Below, piece by piece: positions 34,836-35,458 of a stretch of 35,458 nt of DNA. Each line of letters starts with the position of its first letter. Position 1 is the stretch's first letter. A model generated the notes under the pieces. The model did not search any database and was not told where the DNA came from. It saw nothing but the letters and a program-made list of their open reading frames with translations. Source of the stretch: DATKZH01 sp035528065 (GTDB lineage: Bacteria > Planctomycetota > Planctomycetia > Pirellulales > Thermoguttaceae); contig DATKZH010000202.1 in NCBI GenBank assembly GCA_035528065.1, positions 1 through 35,458 on the forward strand, given 5' to 3'. A program made the position numbers and the translations under genes.

Positions 34836-35194
34836 CCGGGCACATAATACCCATTTTGGCTGTTTGGGTAGTTTGCGCTTTCGGCCGGGTTTCTTGGGTG
34901 ATAGGACGCGACCCACGATACGCTCCAAACGCTCGACAAACGTGGTGCTCCCAAGCGGCCGACCGGTGCGGCTGTGCTGGCGCAAGTCCCGAAGCTCCTC
35001 CTCGGTAAGCCCACGGTTCAGCCGCGTAGGGTGCGTGAAACGCACCATATTTGTCCGGCCCGGAGATGATGGTGCGTTTCACGCACCCTACGCCTCTGTT
35101 CAGCAGGGCGTTCCAGTCGCCCGCCAATGCCAGCAAGGGACCGACTTTGACAAGGCGGTCGTCGCGGCCCTGCAAGTGCGGCCTCGCGCTGCTC
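34836..35194 (-). pseudogene. REP-associated tyrosine transposase (RAYT), 3' part, interrupted
   Basis: On the minus strand the upstream piece (35105-35177) encodes LQGRDDRLVKVGPLLALAG then DWNALLN. The downstream piece (about 34836-35022) encodes NRGLTEEELRDLRQH, SRTGRPLGS, FVERLERIVGR and KKPGRKRK, the usual C-terminus of RAYT (Y1_Tnp/TnpA_REP) proteins. Between them 82 bp are inserted. Taking out the insertion and one GTTCAGC copy restores a continuous frame (GDWNALLNRGLTEEELRD). The catalytic N-terminal half (HUH motif and Tyr) is missing: the fragment stops at the IS66 left end at 35195. Confidence 0.85.
35016..35104. mobile_element. 75-bp palindromic insertion with 7-bp target duplication
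   Basis: A 24-bp perfect inverted repeat (35025-35048 and 35069-35092, opening CGTAGGGTGCGTGAAACG) with a 20-bp loop. GTTCAGC occurs on both sides (35016-35022 and 35098-35104). Similar GTAGGGTGCG...CGCACCCTAC palindromes are common in many bacterial genomes from my general knowledge. Here the insertion site is exactly defined by the broken transposase gene. Confidence 0.85.
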
Positions 35195-35228
35195 GTAAGC
35201 GCCCGACATAAGCACTGTTGACGACTGG

Positions 35229-35280
35229 GGTAGCCTGGTGGGTAGTTCTGTTTTCTCCCACCCTGTATCAGGAGGCTACC
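35229..35280 (+). promoter_or_regulatory. Hairpin that sequesters the IS66 tnpA ribosome binding site
   Basis: GGTAGCCT (35229-35236) and GGTGGG (35237-35242) pair with AGGCTACC (35273-35280) and CCCACC (35257-35262). The right arm overlaps AGGAGG (35270-35275), ten bases before ATG 35286. Such structures block transposase translation from transcripts that read in from outside. Confidence 0.65.
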
Positions 35281-35285
35281 CAGTC

Positions 35286-35324
35286 ATGGCTCGACCAGTG
35301 AATCAGGCTCTTTGGGACCAGTGA
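35286..35324 (+). pseudogene. Start of IS66 tnpA, truncated after 12 codons
   Basis: MARPVNQALWDQ and stop. IS66-family first proteins often begin this way (MARPVNQALWxQW). The frame is cut by the internal deletion, whose junction falls near 35322-35326. Confidence 0.6.
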
Positions 35325-35326
35325 CC

Positions 35327-35458
35327 GTGGGTCGCAACAACTGGCTGTTCCTTGGACATCCCGGAGCGGCAGCCGGTCGCTTGCAGATGTTCAGCGTCGT
35401 CAGCAGTGCGCACCGCCATCATCTGGTGATCGACGACTACCTGGAGGACGTGCTGCGA
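35327..35458 (+). pseudogene. IS66 tnpC transposase, C-terminal fragment, continues past the window
   Basis: The frame from 35327 reads VGRNNWLFLGHPGAAAGRL then MFSVVSSAHRHHL and DDYLEDVLR. This matches the conserved IS66 C-terminal segment (GRKNWLFxGSxxGG...AxxYSLxxxAKxxGxxPxxYLRDVL). No catalytic DDE residue is present. There is no start codon of its own with a ribosome binding site. Confidence 0.75.

Larger units (their letters stand above)
34815..35458. other. Region of stacked mobile-element remnants
   Basis: No intact gene. It contains, in order, a transposase tail, a palindromic insertion inside that gene, a further transposase fragment, and the left end of an internally deleted IS66-type element that runs off the window. 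Confidence 0.75.
35195..35458 (+). mobile_element. IS66-type element, internally deleted, left end
   Basis: Starts with GTAAGCGCCC, the IS66-family terminal sequence, and breaks off the RAYT remnant. Then comes a long hairpin (35229-35280) that covers AGGAGG, an ATG at 35286 opening a tnpA-like frame (MARPVNQALWDQ, stop), and from 35327 a second frame with the C-terminal part of the tnpC transposase. Most of tnpA, all of tnpB and most of tnpC are missing. The right end lies beyond the window. Confidence 0.8.

Overview
The window looks like a chromosomal segment of a high-GC planctomycete, probably of the Pirellulales type. The signs are a large secreted protein with the RxxLEDRTLLDG-type N-terminus and a C-terminal dockerin, a PEP-CTERM surface protein, FG-GAP and HEAT-repeat exported proteins, an ECF sigma/anti-sigma/exported-protein trio, and the order recO - BamD-like lipoprotein - LptE-like lipoprotein - folP. 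No rRNA or tRNA gene was found. The taxonomic call is an inference from gene content and domain style.

Layout, left to right. 1-5366 (minus strand): a sigma-54-dependent Fis-type activator, then argH followed closely by an exported HEAT-repeat protein; two copies of a small hairpin-rich element flank the activator. 5749-10708 (plus): an intracellular trypsin-like protease with a 78-residue partner gene, then carB. 10846-13934 (plus): an AAA-type ATPase overlapping by one base a TPR protein made of near-identical 120-bp repeats. This is the best candidate in the window for an uncharacterised, conflict-type system. 14001-14324: a sharp sigma-70-like promoter and a strong terminator enclosing a stem-rich stretch without a gene, a candidate non-coding RNA. 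14647-20693 (minus): glgC, asnB, an FG-GAP protein and a sugar-phosphate isomerase-like protein. 21022-22101 (plus): sppA. 22238-24562 (minus): ECF sigma factor, anti-sigma factor and a helical exported protein. 24563-25558: about 1 kb without genes but with strong hairpins. 25559-30005 (plus): vapBC, recO, BamD-like, LptE-like and folP. 30541-34814 (plus): a dockerin-bearing extracellular amidase and a small PEP-CTERM protein with a possible cohesin-like domain. 34815-35458: stacked remains of mobile elements.

The intergenic DNA is unusually rich in small mobile or repeated sequences. There are three copies of a twin-hairpin element with CTAG-ended terminal inverted repeats; two of them are identical inverted copies 25 kb apart. 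A fourth element has the same architecture but a different sequence. An 82-bp dispersed repeat occurs twice, and one copy supplies the probable start codon of the LptE-like gene. Two tails of REP-associated tyrosine transposase genes are each broken by a different palindromic insertion whose removal restores the ancestral sequence. An internally deleted IS66-type element fuses the first codons of tnpA to the 3' part of tnpC.

Functionally, most genes are housekeeping: arginine and carbamoyl-phosphate synthesis, glycogen, asparagine, folate, DNA repair and outer-membrane assembly. The accessory layer is the ATPase-TPR pair, vapBC, the protease pair and the mobile-element scars.
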